A DNA stretch of 64,000 nucleotides from Geojedonia litorea (GCF_042654525.1 NZ_JBHSGP010000007.1:1-64000), one strand, 5' to 3'. Shown: positions 17,474 through 26,844, numbered from the stretch's first letter. The notes: generated by a model not told the origin, from the letters alone. Made by a program: numbers and translations.

Positions 17474-18149
17474 AAACGTCATCATTACAGGCACTAGCCG
17501 TGGTATAGGTTTTGAATTGGTAAAATTATTTGCACAAGCCGGACATAAGGTATTGTCACTTTCCAGAAATACACAACCTGTAAATAATTTAAATTTAGAT
17601 AACGTAACTTCATTTTCATTCGATTTAGCAAATCCTGAAGATTTTATTTGGGTTGAAGATTATGTAAATACCAATTGGAATAAAGTTGATATCTTGATTA
17701 ATAATGCAGGAGCTTTGATCAACAAACCCTTTAATTCTACCTCCATTTCAGATTTTGAAAAAGTATACAAAACCAACGTATTCGGAGTTGCAGAACTTAC
17801 CAAAGTTGTGGTTCCCTATATGAAAAAGAATGGACATGTAGTCAATATAAGTTCTATGGGTGGTGTTCAAGGAAGCGTTAAATTTCCGGGTTTAGCAGCA
17901 TATAGTTCTAGTAAAGGTGCCGTCATTACCCTAACCGAACTATTGGCTGAAGAATATAAAAAAAGTGGTCCCTCATTCAACGTACTAGCGTTGGGAGCCG
18001 TACAAACCGAAATGTTGGAAGAGGCTTTTCCAGGTTATCAGGCACCTACAACGGCTTTAGAAATGGCTAATTATATTTTTGACTTTGCACTTAACGGTAA
18101 CAAGTTGTATAATGGCAAGTTGCTTCAGGTCTCAAATTCAACGCCTTAA
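17466..18149 (+). CDS. Short-chain dehydrogenase/reductase
   Basis: A 227-residue cytoplasmic NAD(P)-dependent SDR. It shows the Rossmann glycine motif (TGTSRGIGFELVKLF, from residue 7), the NNAG motif (ILINNAGALI), a catalytic Ser in VNISSMGG, and the YxxxK motif (YSSSKGAV). This is the classical SDR set, and the length is slightly shorter than the 250-residue norm. The substrate is unknown. The start codon lies 8 bp inside the M28 peptidase gene, so the two are co-translated, though no metabolic link is evident. Confidence 0.92.
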   Translation: MSKNVIITGTSRGIGFELVKLFAQAGHKVLSLSRNTQPVNNLNLDNVTSFSFDLANPEDFIWVEDYVNTNWNKVDILINNAGALINKPFNSTSISDFEKVYKTNVFGVAELTKVVVPYMKKNGHVVNISSMGGVQGSVKFPGLAAYSSSKGAVITLTELLAEEYKKSGPSFNVLALGAVQTEMLEEAFPGYQAPTTALEMANYIFDFALNGNKLYNGKLLQVSNSTP

Positions 18150-18210
18150 AGTAATATTTAAGCTTGTCCGAATTCTAATAAATTAAGGTTTCTACATTAC
18201 AGAATTCCTT

Positions 18211-18218
18211 TATTTTTG
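18211..18218 (+). promoter_or_regulatory. -7 promoter element directly before the SprT-like gene
   Basis: TATTTTTG matches TAnnTTTG exactly and ends only 5 bp before the ATG at 18224. The predicted transcript start is within a few bases of the start codon, implying a leaderless or nearly leaderless mRNA. No -33 TTG at the proper spacing was seen. Confidence 0.5.
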
Positions 18219-18223
18219 CACAA

Positions 18224-18823
18224 ATGCAAAACACACTTCAAAATTATATTCCCGAAAATGCCTTAACTTATGTTTTAGGCCTTTTGAGTCATGATCATTT
18301 GGTTGTAAAGGTTAAAAATGAACGTAAAACCAGACATGGCGATTACCGCAAATTACCGAATAATCAACACCAGATTACAGTTAATGCTAATTTAAACACC
18401 TATCGGTTTTTAGTTACTTTGATTCATGAGATTGCACATTTTGAGGCCTATCAAACTTATGGACGATTTATTAAACCACATGGTAAAGAGTGGAAACAAA
18501 CCTTTCAACATTTAATGTTACCACTGCTCAATCCGCAAATATTCCCTGAAACGCTATTGCCGCTATTGGCAAAGCATTTTAAAAATCCTAAAGCATCGAG
18601 TGATTCAGATGCTACATTGGCTCTGGCTTTGAAGAAATTTGATCCACCCAATAATAAAACTTATGTTTTTGAAGTACCTTTGGGTGATGTCTTTAAACTT
18701 TATAACGGAAAAGTTTTCAAGAAAGGTCAAAAGCGTACAAAGCGCTATGAATGTATAGAAGTTAAAACGGGTAGGTTATATTTGTTTAACCCAAATGCCG
18801 AAGTTGAATTAGTAAATAATTAG
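18224..18823 (+). CDS. SprT-like zinc metalloprotease domain protein
   Basis: A 199-residue cytoplasmic protein with a SprT-like domain: the zincin motif HEIAH (His68, Glu69, His72) sits in TLIHEIAHFEAY, followed by a third His in KPHGKEWK (His86). The C-terminal part (LGDVFKLYNGKVFKKGQKR...YECIEVKTGRLYLFNPNAEVE) replaces the zinc-ribbon of classical SprT and has no CxxC pairs. In eukaryotes the related SPRTN cleaves DNA-protein crosslinks; the bacterial role is unproven. It is 1 bp upstream of manC on the same strand, so probably co-transcribed. Confidence 0.85.
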   Translation: MQNTLQNYIPENALTYVLGLLSHDHLVVKVKNERKTRHGDYRKLPNNQHQITVNANLNTYRFLVTLIHEIAHFEAYQTYGRFIKPHGKEWKQTFQHLMLPLLNPQIFPETLLPLLAKHFKNPKASSDSDATLALALKKFDPPNNKTYVFEVPLGDVFKLYNGKVFKKGQKRTKRYECIEVKTGRLYLFNPNAEVELVNN

Positions 18824-18824
18824 G

Positions 18825-19904
18825 ATGAATAAAAACTATTATGCAATTTTAATGGCCGGAGGTGTTGGATCTAGGTTTTGGCCAGTGAGTACCCAGGAGT
18901 TTCCTAAACAGTTTCATGACATGCTGGGTACTGGTGATACTTTAATTCAGAAAACCTTTAATAGACTTTCAAACATAATCCCGAATGAGAATATTTTCAT
19001 ATTAACAAATGCGAGATATAAAGAACTTGTATTTAAGCAACTCCCAAACGTCATGCAAAGGCAAGTGCTTCTGGAGCCAGCCATGCGAAATACTGCACCT
19101 TGTATATTATACGCAGCCTTAAAAATTCAGAAAGAAAATCCTAATGCCTTAATGATTGTTGCGCCTAGTGACCATTGGATTGAAAATGAACAGGCTTTTG
19201 CTGAAAATGTGAAAGAAGCTTTTGATTTTTGTGAGCAGAAAGACGCCTTAATGACACTAGGTATCCAGCCTACCTTCCCCAATACAGGTTATGGCTATAT
19301 TGAATATGATAAAACAGCAGTAACACCCATAAAACCAGTTCAGCAATTTCGAGAAAAACCAGACTATGAAACGGCCAAGTCTTTTTTAGCTCAAGGAAAT
19401 TTTATATGGAATGCAGGTATATTTATGTGGAGCGCTAAAAGTGTGATATCTGCTTTTCGGATAAATCAACCAAATTTGTATGCGATTTTTGAAAGTGGAG
19501 TTGAGGTTTACAATACTGATAAAGAGGAGGCATTTATTGAAGAAAATTATTCAAAATCTGAAAATATTTCTGTAGACTATGCCATCATGGAAAAAAGTGA
19601 AAATGTATTTGTGTTACCGGCAACCTTTGACTGGAATGACCTAGGAACTTGGGGGAGTTTATATGATAAGTTAAACAAGGACAATGACCATAATGCCTTC
19701 GTAAATGCAAGGGCTTTGACAGAAAGTGCATCAGGAAACTTGATTAGAACCGCCAATGATAAAATCGTTGTCATTGATGGATTAAAAGATTACATCGTCG
19801 TTGACGACAACGAAGTTTTGCTTATCTTTCCTAAAGCAAAGGAGCAAAATATTAAACAAATCCTTCAAAAAGTAAAATCGAAATTTGGAGAGCACTATGG
19901 ATAA
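18825..19904 (+). CDS. manC: Mannose-1-phosphate guanylyltransferase
   Basis: Makes GDP-mannose from mannose-1-phosphate and GTP, for polysaccharide and LPS-type sugars. The 359 residues cover the nucleotidyltransferase domain: the signature LMAGGVGSRFWPVSTQEFPK at the N-terminus, PSDHWIE, TGYGYIEY, FREKPDYETA, and FIWNAGIFMW with FDWNDLGTWGS. It is the short single-function form; no C-terminal phosphomannose-isomerase cupin is present. The stop codon overlaps the start of the DUF389 gene by 8 bp, and the SprT-like gene is 1 bp upstream. Confidence 0.93.
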   Translation: MNKNYYAILMAGGVGSRFWPVSTQEFPKQFHDMLGTGDTLIQKTFNRLSNIIPNENIFILTNARYKELVFKQLPNVMQRQVLLEPAMRNTAPCILYAALKIQKENPNALMIVAPSDHWIENEQAFAENVKEAFDFCEQKDALMTLGIQPTFPNTGYGYIEYDKTAVTPIKPVQQFREKPDYETAKSFLAQGNFIWNAGIFMWSAKSVISAFRINQPNLYAIFESGVEVYNTDKEEAFIEENYSKSENISVDYAIMEKSENVFVLPATFDWNDLGTWGSLYDKLNKDNDHNAFVNARALTESASGNLIRTANDKIVVIDGLKDYIVVDDNEVLLIFPKAKEQNIKQILQKVKSKFGEHYG

Positions 19905-21369
19905 CAATCAGGAAAATAAATTCAACTTTTCTGAAGAAGAGATTAAAAAAGAACAAGCTGTAGAAGACTCTAAAAAAGCTATTAAAAAGGATGCGCAAGG
20001 GCTTTTTAAAAATGTGAAATCCTTTTTAATCGAACTTCTTGATTTTAGAGATGACACCGATAGAAATGCTACATTAGACGCCATTAAGGGCGATATTCCT
20101 TTTAAAGGCGCAACGGCTTGGATTTTAATCTGCTCTATTTTTGTGGCCTCCATAGGTTTAAATGCCAATTCAACCGCTGTTGTCATCGGTGCCATGTTAA
20201 TTTCTCCATTAATGGGACCAATTTTAGGTGTTGGTATGTCTATTGCCATAAACGATTTAGATACCTTAAAACGCTCTTTAATAAATCTCGCTATTATGAT
20301 AGTGTTGAGTTTATTAACGGCCTTTCTTTTTTTCTATACATTTCCTTTAAGTGAAGACACATCCGAACTTTTAGGAAGAACAAAACCAGATATTAGAGAT
20401 GTACTCATTGCATTTTTTGGTGGCTTGGCCTTAATTATCGCACGAACAAAACGAGGAACCATTGCATCGGTAATTTTTGGTGTAGCTATTGCAACTGCTT
20501 TAATGCCGCCATTGTGTACTGCAGGTTACGGATTGGCAGAAGGGAACTGGCAATATTTTAGAGGTGCCATGTATTTGTTTATCATTAATACTATTTTTAT
20601 TGCTTTAGCGACATTTTTAGTGTTGAAGTTATTGCGTTTTCCAATGCTAAAATATGCTAATTCAAAAAAGCGAAGATTTATATCAAGAGTGGCTACTCTA
20701 CTTGCTATAACAGTTATGATTCCTGCCATTTGGACTTTTGTAAGTGTTTTGAAGCAAACTAGATTTGAAAATGATGCCAAAGCTTTTATAAATAGAGAAT
20801 TGACCGCCTTACCTAATTCAAAATATATTGTGAAAAATGCATCTGCAACCTATAACCCTGAAGGAGAATCAATAATTGAGCTCATTCCATTTGGTTCAGA
20901 TGAAATTGCCGCTTCCACTATAAATCTTTTAGAAAAACGACTTTTAGATTACAAAGCATTACAAAATACAAAGTTGTATATCAATCAAATTAAAAATAGG
21001 TCAATTAATAATCTTGAATATATGGAAGAATTACGCTCTAGAGATTCAATGGATTTGATGACACAACGTGAAAAAGTCCTGTTTTTAGAAGATCAAGTAA
21101 AGCGATTGTCAAGGTTAGAGCGTGGCTTAATACCCTTTGAAGACGTGGTTACTGAAGCGAAAATCAATTATGAAAATTTAAAATCGATTTCATACGCTAA
21201 TCAAATCACTTCGAATTTTTCAACTATAGATACACTTGCTATTTTTACAATTCAATGGATAGACTCCATATCAACTAACGAATCTAAAGTAAAGGATACT
21301 GATAAGCTTGAAAAGTGGTTAAAAGCAAAGTTAAAGTTAGATACATTGGTAGTAAAGCGCCTCAACTAA
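19897..21369 (+). CDS. DUF389 integral membrane protein
   Basis: The start is placed at ATG 19897 (GGAG 7 nt upstream, 8-bp overlap with manC) rather than TTG 19885, giving 490 residues. An acidic/basic soluble N-terminus is followed by a DUF389 membrane core of about six helices (ATAWILICSIFVASIGLN, then STAVVIGAMLISPLMGP, LGVGMSIAINDL, VIFGVAIATALMPPLCTAGY). A long C-terminal domain contains coiled-coil-like segments (LFLEDQVKRLSRLERGL). The function is unknown; DUF389 resembles small transporter-like membrane proteins. It ends 2 bp from the convergent mlaF-type gene, with no terminator visible between them. Confidence 0.88.
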   Translation: MDNNQENKFNFSEEEIKKEQAVEDSKKAIKKDAQGLFKNVKSFLIELLDFRDDTDRNATLDAIKGDIPFKGATAWILICSIFVASIGLNANSTAVVIGAMLISPLMGPILGVGMSIAINDLDTLKRSLINLAIMIVLSLLTAFLFFYTFPLSEDTSELLGRTKPDIRDVLIAFFGGLALIIARTKRGTIASVIFGVAIATALMPPLCTAGYGLAEGNWQYFRGAMYLFIINTIFIALATFLVLKLLRFPMLKYANSKKRRFISRVATLLAITVMIPAIWTFVSVLKQTRFENDAKAFINRELTALPNSKYIVKNASATYNPEGESIIELIPFGSDEIAASTINLLEKRLLDYKALQNTKLYINQIKNRSINNLEYMEELRSRDSMDLMTQREKVLFLEDQVKRLSRLERGLIPFEDVVTEAKINYENLKSISYANQITSNFSTIDTLAIFTIQWIDSISTNESKVKDTDKLEKWLKAKLKLDTLVVKRLN

Positions 21370-21371
21370 CT

Positions 21372-22139
21372 TTAGCTATTTTCATCAATATACATTTTAC
21401 GAACTTTCTTAAACAATTCTGACGAATAAACAAAATTGGTGACCGCTTCATTATCAGTTTTAAAAATGGTTTCATTAGAGCCTTCCCAGGCTTTTAGTCC
21501 GTCCTTCAAGAACAGGATTTTCTGACCAATTTCCATTACAGAATTCATGTCATGAGAATTGATGACTGTGGTGATATTATATTCTTTGGTAATTTCTTGA
21601 ATGAGATTATCAATTACAATAGCTGTTTTAGGATCAAGTCCAGAGTTAGGCTCATCGCAAAACAAATATTTAGGATTATTAACAATAGCCCTTGCAATAG
21701 CAACACGTTTTTGCATACCTCCAGAAGCTTCACTTGGCATTTTTTTATGAGCATCAGCTAAATTAACTCGATTCAGAACGAAATTTACACGGTCTTCCAT
21801 TTCGCTTTTCGACATTTTTGTAAACATACGCAAAGGGAACATCACATTTTCGGCGATGGTCATGGAATCAAACAATGCGCTACCTTGAAAAACCATTCCC
21901 ATCTCGGCTCTTAAGTTACGCTTTTGATCATCGGTTAAATCCGAATAATTTTTGCCATCGTAAACAATCGTGCCTTCATCTGGAGTAAATAAACCCAATA
22001 GGCATTTCAAAAACACCGTTTTACCTGAACCACTTTGTCCAATTACCAAATTGGTCTTACCCTTTTCGAAAGTGCTGCTAATTCCTTTTAATATTTGGGA
22101 ATCTCCAAACGATTTGTAAATGTTTTTGACTTCTATCAT
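21372..22139 (-). CDS. mlaF: MlaF-like ABC transporter ATP-binding protein
   Basis: The ATPase of an MCE/Mla-type lipid transporter in the inner membrane. Of 255 residues, Walker A is GQSGSGKT (near 34), the signature is the unusual ASGGMQKR seen in MlaF/Ttg2A proteins, and Walker B is YLFCDEPNSGLD, followed by the switch His in VINSHDMNSV. The start codon shares its first base with the end of the permease gene (22139), so the two are tightly coupled. No MCE-domain (mlaD) gene is adjacent in this window. In the Mla system the complex moves phospholipid between the two membranes; the substrate here is inferred. Confidence 0.88.
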   Translation of the reverse strand: MIEVKNIYKSFGDSQILKGISSTFEKGKTNLVIGQSGSGKTVFLKCLLGLFTPDEGTIVYDGKNYSDLTDDQKRNLRAEMGMVFQGSALFDSMTIAENVMFPLRMFTKMSKSEMEDRVNFVLNRVNLADAHKKMPSEASGGMQKRVAIARAIVNNPKYLFCDEPNSGLDPKTAIVIDNLIQEITKEYNITTVINSHDMNSVMEIGQKILFLKDGLKAWEGSNETIFKTDNEAVTNFVYSSELFKKVRKMYIDENS

Positions 22140-22876
22140 TAGCTTAATAGTAATTGTGTTAATAAGTAATTGAATAGAATGATCATCACACTAGTCCAAA
22201 CAAACGAAGTCGTACTTGCCTTACCAACCTCGAGTGCTCCACCTTTCATATAATACCCATAGAATGACGGGATGGTCGCTAATAAAAAGGCGAAAACAAA
22301 TGTTTTTATAAAGGCATAAACAATATGAAAAGGTTTGAAATCTAATTGAACACCAGTGATGTAGTCTTCTAAAGTACTAAATCCACCATATACACAAGCT
22401 GCCATTCCACCAAGTACTCCTAAAAACATAGCGATAGAAATAACAAATGGGTAGAGCATCATGGCAATGAATTTAGGAAAAACAAGGTAGTTTAATGAGT
22501 TAATCCCCATTACTTCTAATGCGTCAATTTGTTCAGTAACACGCATGGTGCCAATGCTAGACGTAATAAACGAGCCTACTTTTCCTGCCATGATAATTGA
22601 AATAAAGGTTGGGGCAAACTCTAATATAACCGATTGTCTGGTTGCGAATCCTACCAAATATTTTGGTATGAGAGGATTGCTTATATTTAGGGCAGTTTGA
22701 ATTGTGACAACACCTCCAACAAAAAAGGAGATAAATGCAACAATACCAAGTGAACCAATAATTAAATCATCAATGTCTTTAAGTATCAATGTTCGCATCA
22801 CCGACCATTTGGTTGGCTTGCGAAACATTTCAGCAATCATTAAAAAATAGGCGCCAATATTAGTAAGGTATGTCAT
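22139..22876 (-). CDS. mlaE: MlaE-family ABC transporter permease
   Basis: Inner-membrane permease partner of the ATPase. The ATG at 22876 (reading MTYLTNIGAYFLM) is preferred over the GTG at 22915, because MlaE relatives begin near this point; this gives 245 residues. The sequence shows the MlaE pattern: an amphipathic start (FRKPTKWSVMR), DDLIIGSLGIVAFISFFVGG, IMAGKVGSFITSSIGTMRVT, EQIDALEVMGINSLNYLVFP (the conserved cytoplasmic loop), and five or so helices in all. It shares a 72- to 111-bp divergent spacer with pafA. Confidence 0.88.
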   Translation of the reverse strand: MTYLTNIGAYFLMIAEMFRKPTKWSVMRTLILKDIDDLIIGSLGIVAFISFFVGGVVTIQTALNISNPLIPKYLVGFATRQSVILEFAPTFISIIMAGKVGSFITSSIGTMRVTEQIDALEVMGINSLNYLVFPKFIAMMLYPFVISIAMFLGVLGGMAACVYGGFSTLEDYITGVQLDFKPFHIVYAFIKTFVFAFLLATIPSFYGYYMKGGALEVGKASTTSFVWTSVMIILFNYLLTQLLLS

Positions 22877-22956
22877 AGAGAAATTTGATACTGCTAAAGT
22901 AAAAAAATCTGGCACTTATTTAACCTTAAATTTAAAATAAGATGTCATAAAATCTG

Positions 22957-22964
22957 TATTTTTG
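22957..22964 (+). promoter_or_regulatory. -7 promoter element for pafA
   Basis: TATTTTTG, an exact TAnnTTTG match, 23 bp upstream of the pafA ATG in the divergent mlaE/pafA spacer. Confidence 0.5.
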
Positions 22965-22987
22965 AAGTTCTAATTTAATATTTAACA

Positions 22988-24652
22988 ATGAAACATTTTC
23001 TAGTAATGCTTTGGGTTTTTCTTATTAGCGCATCAACTTTTGCGCAATTTGAAATCACTCAAATAGAATCCTACGATGAATATGTAATGGAATACAAGCC
23101 AAAATTGGTTGTTGGGATTGTGGTAGACCAAATGCGATATGATTATTTAACCCGATTTTATAATCGTTACGGAGATGGTGGTTTTAAGCGAATGATTAGG
23201 GAAGGGTTTAATTGTAAAAATAACCACTATAATTATATCCCTACATATACAGGTCCTGGACATGCCTCAATTTACACCGGAACCACCCCAAAATACCACG
23301 GGATTATTTCGAATAGTTGGTACGATAAAGATATTAAGTCGACGGTTTATTGTGCCGAAGATAATGATGTGCAATCTGTTGGTACAACTGGAAACACCGG
23401 ACAAATGTCTCCTAAACGAATGAAGACCACTACATTTGCTGATGAGAACCGATTATTTACTCAAATGCGAGGTAAAACAATTGGAATTTCTATAAAGGAC
23501 AGAGGGTCTATTTTGCCAGCTGGTCATTCAGCGAACGCAGCATATTGGTTGCATGGTATGGATCAAGGTCATTGGATTTCTAGCAGCTATTATATGGAGA
23601 GTTTGCCTAAATGGGTAAAAGAGTTTAATGCATCTCCAACAGCCAAGTCGTATTTGAAAGTTTGGAATACCTTATATAATATAGAAACCTATACTGAAAG
23701 TGGCAGTGACCTCAATGAATTTGAATGGGGTTTTAGTGGCAAAGAAACAGCTACTTTTCCCTACGATTTAAATGCACTCAAGGATAAAAATGGTGGCTAT
23801 GATATTTTAAAGTCCACACCTTACGGTAATAGTTTAACTACAGATTTTGCGATCGCAGCTTTAGATGGTGAAGCTCTAGGAAAAGATGAGTATACTGATG
23901 TTTTGACAGTGAGTTTTTCTAGTACAGATTACATTGGACATAATTTTGGAGTAAATTCCAAAGAAGTTGAAGATGCCTATTTAAGGTTAGACAAGGATTT
24001 AGAGCGTTTGTTTTTGGCTTTGGATAAAAAAGTTGGAAGAGGGAATTATACAGTTTTTCTTACTTCAGATCATGGGGCAATCGATGTTCCTGCCTATTTG
24101 CAGTCTGTAAAAATACCAGCAGGTTATTTAGATACAGCTAAGACTAGACAACAGTTTAATGCGTTTTTACAATCTAAATTTAACACTTCAGATATAGTTG
24201 AAAATGTTAGCAACGATCAAGTGTTTCTTAATAAAGAAATGATTAAAGAAATGGGTCTTAATTTATATGATGTCCAGGATATCATTGCTAACGAGTTAAT
24301 AAATTATGATGGTATTTATAAAGTATTTACAGGTAAGACTATGGCAACGTCTTCATTTACCGATGGCATAGAAGCAATGTTACAACAAGGATATAACCAA
24401 AAACGTTCTGGTGATGTGCTTATCATGCCAGACCCTGCTTTTATTTCATACGGGAAAACAGGTTCTACACATGGCAGTGGTTTAAATTACGATACTCATG
24501 TGCCCTTAATATTCTACGGAAAAGGTATTAAACAAGGAAGTACAGTTAGAAGAACTGAAATAACTGATATTGCACCTACACTATCAGCACTACTTGGAAT
24601 AAGTTTTCCAAATGGAGCCATTGGGCAACCTTTAGATTTTGTTTTACACTAG
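22988..24652 (+). CDS. pafA: PafA-type alkaline phosphatase
   Basis: An exported phosphate-monoesterase of the alkaline phosphatase superfamily that releases phosphate from organic phosphates. The 554 residues start with a signal peptide (LVMLWVFLISASTFAQ). The two-metal site is visible: VGIVVDQMRYDY (metal Asp), the nucleophile Thr88 in PTYTGPGHASIYTG, Asn109 in GIISNSWYD, the K170-D-R172 pair that marks PafA over phosphodiesterases, then a DHGAIDVP metal motif and a late His in GSTHGSGLNYDTHVP. The Thr-Asn spacing (21) equals that of the characterised Elizabethkingia enzyme (from memory). The endonuclease gene follows 2 bp after the stop, so phosphate scavenging from nucleic acids is a plausible shared role. 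Confidence 0.92.
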   Translation: MKHFLVMLWVFLISASTFAQFEITQIESYDEYVMEYKPKLVVGIVVDQMRYDYLTRFYNRYGDGGFKRMIREGFNCKNNHYNYIPTYTGPGHASIYTGTTPKYHGIISNSWYDKDIKSTVYCAEDNDVQSVGTTGNTGQMSPKRMKTTTFADENRLFTQMRGKTIGISIKDRGSILPAGHSANAAYWLHGMDQGHWISSSYYMESLPKWVKEFNASPTAKSYLKVWNTLYNIETYTESGSDLNEFEWGFSGKETATFPYDLNALKDKNGGYDILKSTPYGNSLTTDFAIAALDGEALGKDEYTDVLTVSFSSTDYIGHNFGVNSKEVEDAYLRLDKDLERLFLALDKKVGRGNYTVFLTSDHGAIDVPAYLQSVKIPAGYLDTAKTRQQFNAFLQSKFNTSDIVENVSNDQVFLNKEMIKEMGLNLYDVQDIIANELINYDGIYKVFTGKTMATSSFTDGIEAMLQQGYNQKRSGDVLIMPDPAFISYGKTGSTHGSGLNYDTHVPLIFYGKGIKQGSTVRRTEITDIAPTLSALLGISFPNGAIGQPLDFVLH

Positions 24653-24654
24653 AT

Positions 24655-25464
24655 TTGAAAAAACGCACCTTTTATTCTTTAATCGCTATAGCACTTGTAG
24701 TTGCTGTAATTGGTTATGAATTTGTTTTAAAGAAACAGGAACATTCAGAAATCATTGAGCAAGGCAGTAATCCAAAATCTAATACAAACGAATTTTTTTT
24801 ACCAACCAGTACCACGGGACAAATTATTCATCATGAGGGCTATTCATTGTCATATAGTGAGCCGCATGAACAAGCAGAATGGGTAGCCTACGAACTCAAG
24901 AAATCACACCTATCTAATGCAAATTATGATCGTCCATATTTTGAGATTGACCAAGCTGTAAAAACTGGTGCTGCGCATTGGCGCAACTATAAAAATTCTG
25001 GATACGATAGGGGGCATTTATGCCCAGCAGGAGACAGAAAATATAATCAGAATGCTCATGACGAAACATTTTTAACTAGTAATATTAGTCCGCAAGACCA
25101 TGGATTTAATTCAGGTATTTGGAATACTTTAGAGCAAAAAGTTAGGTATTGGGCCAGTAAATATGATGGTGTTTTTGTAGTTACCGGAGGCGTGCTAACA
25201 AATGATTTGAAAACCATTGGAGAAGAACATGTTGCTGTGCCAAATCAATTTTATAAAGTACTAATTGATGTTAATTCCGGAAAAATAAAAATGATTGGGT
25301 TTTTGATGCCTCATCAAAATTCTAAAGAGCCATTATACAAATTTGTTGTTCCTGTAGACTCCATTGAAAAATTAACCGGAATTGATTTTTTTCCACAGTT
25401 GGGTGATGCTATTGAAACCAAATTAGAAGCTTCAGCTGATTACAAGGATTGGAGTTTTAAGTAA
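24655..25464 (+). CDS. Exported DNA/RNA non-specific endonuclease (beta-beta-alpha metal fold)
   Basis: Starts at TTG 24655, which alone retains the membrane anchor or signal (RTFYSLIAIALVVAVIGYEF). Of 269 residues, the nuclease domain spans about 60-265. The catalytic motif DRGH is at 118-121 (in GYDRGHLCPAGDRK), with His121 the general base. The Mg-binding Asn152 is in GFNSGIWNTLE, and later VVTGGVL and FLMPHQN are typical. It cuts DNA and RNA without sequence preference, outside the cytoplasm. With pafA just upstream it could supply nucleotides for dephosphorylation (inference). The 3' end overlaps the convergent GT2 gene by 8 bp. Confidence 0.9.
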   Translation: MKKRTFYSLIAIALVVAVIGYEFVLKKQEHSEIIEQGSNPKSNTNEFFLPTSTTGQIIHHEGYSLSYSEPHEQAEWVAYELKKSHLSNANYDRPYFEIDQAVKTGAAHWRNYKNSGYDRGHLCPAGDRKYNQNAHDETFLTSNISPQDHGFNSGIWNTLEQKVRYWASKYDGVFVVTGGVLTNDLKTIGEEHVAVPNQFYKVLIDVNSGKIKMIGFLMPHQNSKEPLYKFVVPVDSIEKLTGIDFFPQLGDAIETKLEASADYKDWSFK

Positions 25465-26305
25465 ACTTATTCAACATATTTTTCCAGCGCAAACTCCGTA
25501 TATATTCACCTTGCTCCTCTGTGACCAAGAAAGCCATATTATTTTTTTTGGCTCTAAAATAACCAGACATATAGTCTTTAAAAAGAAACAGACTTCTTTT
25601 TTTATAAGCTAGTTTAAGTGCTGAAATTAAGGTTACCCAAAAACCATAACGCATTTTATACATGGCTTCACCTTGAAGGTGTTTTGAAGCTTTGTTGTAA
25701 CTTAACCCAGTAGGTTTTAAATGTTTTACTTGTAAGGTTTCATCTGTAAGGATTTCCCAGTTGTAAAATTTGGCTAATAATTCATCAACAGTATCCCATC
25801 CCATGGAGGGCTTTAATTTTCCTATATCCAAAAAGCATTTCTTTCGATAAGCTTTTAAGGCTCCTCTAATATGATCTTTTCGAGTTAAATTCTCCAAAAT
25901 CCATGTGCCATTTTTTTCGATATAGCAAAACCCAGATGCCATTCCTAATTTGGGATTAGTATTAAAATGAAGCGCAATTTTCTCTAAATAATCATTCGGA
26001 AAAATTAAATCGGCATCAAACTTACAGAGGATGTCATAATCATCGTCCAATGTTTCATAGCCTTTATAAAACGCATTGATGATTTTAGAGCCTGGTAAAT
26101 GTTGGTTTGAAGATTTGGTGTTAACCAATGAAATCCAAGAATAGTTTTGAGTAAAAGCTTCAACAATTTCCTCGGTGTCATCAGTTGAATTGTCATTAAC
26201 TACCACAACGCGACTTGGCAAAAGTGTTTGCTCGGCCAAAGAGTCTAAAGTGAGGCCTATGCTACTTTGTTCATTGTGGGCCGGAATGACGATGTAGAAC
26301 TTCAT
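25457..26305 (-). CDS. Family 2 glycosyltransferase
   Basis: A 282-residue inverting GT-A glycosyltransferase. It opens with YIVIPAHNEQSSIGLTLDSL and VVVVNDNSTDDTEEIV (nucleotide-sugar binding), and has the DxD motif in ILCKFDADLIFP. A candidate catalytic-base region is MGWDTVDELLA. The acceptor and sugar are unknown. No transmembrane segments are obvious, so it is probably cytoplasmic or membrane-associated. It lies 11 bp downstream of the methyltransferase gene, in the same minus-strand run as the KASIII-like gene, suggesting a joint pathway for a glycosylated lipid or secondary product. Confidence 0.9.
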   Translation of the reverse strand: MKFYIVIPAHNEQSSIGLTLDSLAEQTLLPSRVVVVNDNSTDDTEEIVEAFTQNYSWISLVNTKSSNQHLPGSKIINAFYKGYETLDDDYDILCKFDADLIFPNDYLEKIALHFNTNPKLGMASGFCYIEKNGTWILENLTRKDHIRGALKAYRKKCFLDIGKLKPSMGWDTVDELLAKFYNWEILTDETLQVKHLKPTGLSYNKASKHLQGEAMYKMRYGFWVTLISALKLAYKKRSLFLFKDYMSGYFRAKKNNMAFLVTEEQGEYIRSLRWKNMLNKFT

Positions 26306-26316
26306 TTCTAAAATTA

Positions 26317-26844
26317 TTATTCTTTGATTCGTTCAGCGTACACAATATAGTATCTTGGTGTAAATAGTCTTAAGATGGGTCTAATTCCAAGGGTTTTGGT
26401 TGGGTTGGTCCATTTCTCTCTTGCAATAATTTTCCAACCGGCTTTTTTCAATAACCAATCAAATTGCCAATCTTCAAATTCATGGTAGTGTCGGTCCCAC
26501 AAATCGGTTTTGCTTCTATATGCTGGAGCAAACCATAATTTTAAAGGGACACTGGCTACTAATTTGTTTGTTTTTATTGATTTTAAAACTGTGAAAGGAG
26601 ATAACAGGTGTTCGAAAATCTCAAAAGCTGTCACAACATCCGCCTCACTGTTTTCAATGGCTGAAGTATCTAGATCTAAATCTTCTCCCATGGTATTTGT
26701 AACGGAATAACCATGAGAAGTCATAATTTTTGAAAACGGATTTTCAACTCCTAAATCTAAAATGGATTCAGAAGTTGATATGTGCTTTTGTAAAAACTCT
26801 AATGTGCGCTTAAAACGTTTATTTGGAAAAGTGTTTTCGTACAT
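26317..26844 (-). CDS. Class I SAM-dependent methyltransferase
   Basis: The start is placed at ATG 26844 (reading MYENTFPNK); a GTG at 26859 would add five residues but lies inside a hairpin. The 175-residue protein has the SAM-binding start ESILDLGVENPFS, the acidic loop TMGEDLDLD, then DVVTAFEIFEHLLSP (motif II, with the EHLL common to Methyltransf_11/23 types). It ends in a variable region with aromatic residues (DLWDRHYHEFEDWQFDWL). The target is unknown. It is flanked by KASIII and GT2 genes within one probable operon. Confidence 0.85.
   Translation of the reverse strand: MYENTFPNKRFKRTLEFLQKHISTSESILDLGVENPFSKIMTSHGYSVTNTMGEDLDLDTSAIENSEADVVTAFEIFEHLLSPFTVLKSIKTNKLVASVPLKLWFAPAYRSKTDLWDRHYHEFEDWQFDWLLKKAGWKIIAREKWTNPTKTLGIRPILRLFTPRYYIVYAERIKE

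Noticed and set aside
18825..19904. manC thought to be truncated because it lacks the isomerase cupin
   Set aside because: Single-function guanylyltransferases of about 360 residues are common; the sequence is full length for that type.
22139..22915. GTG 22915 as the MlaE start
   Set aside because: Relatives start near the ATG at 22876; the extra 13 residues have no recognised role, though this remains possible.
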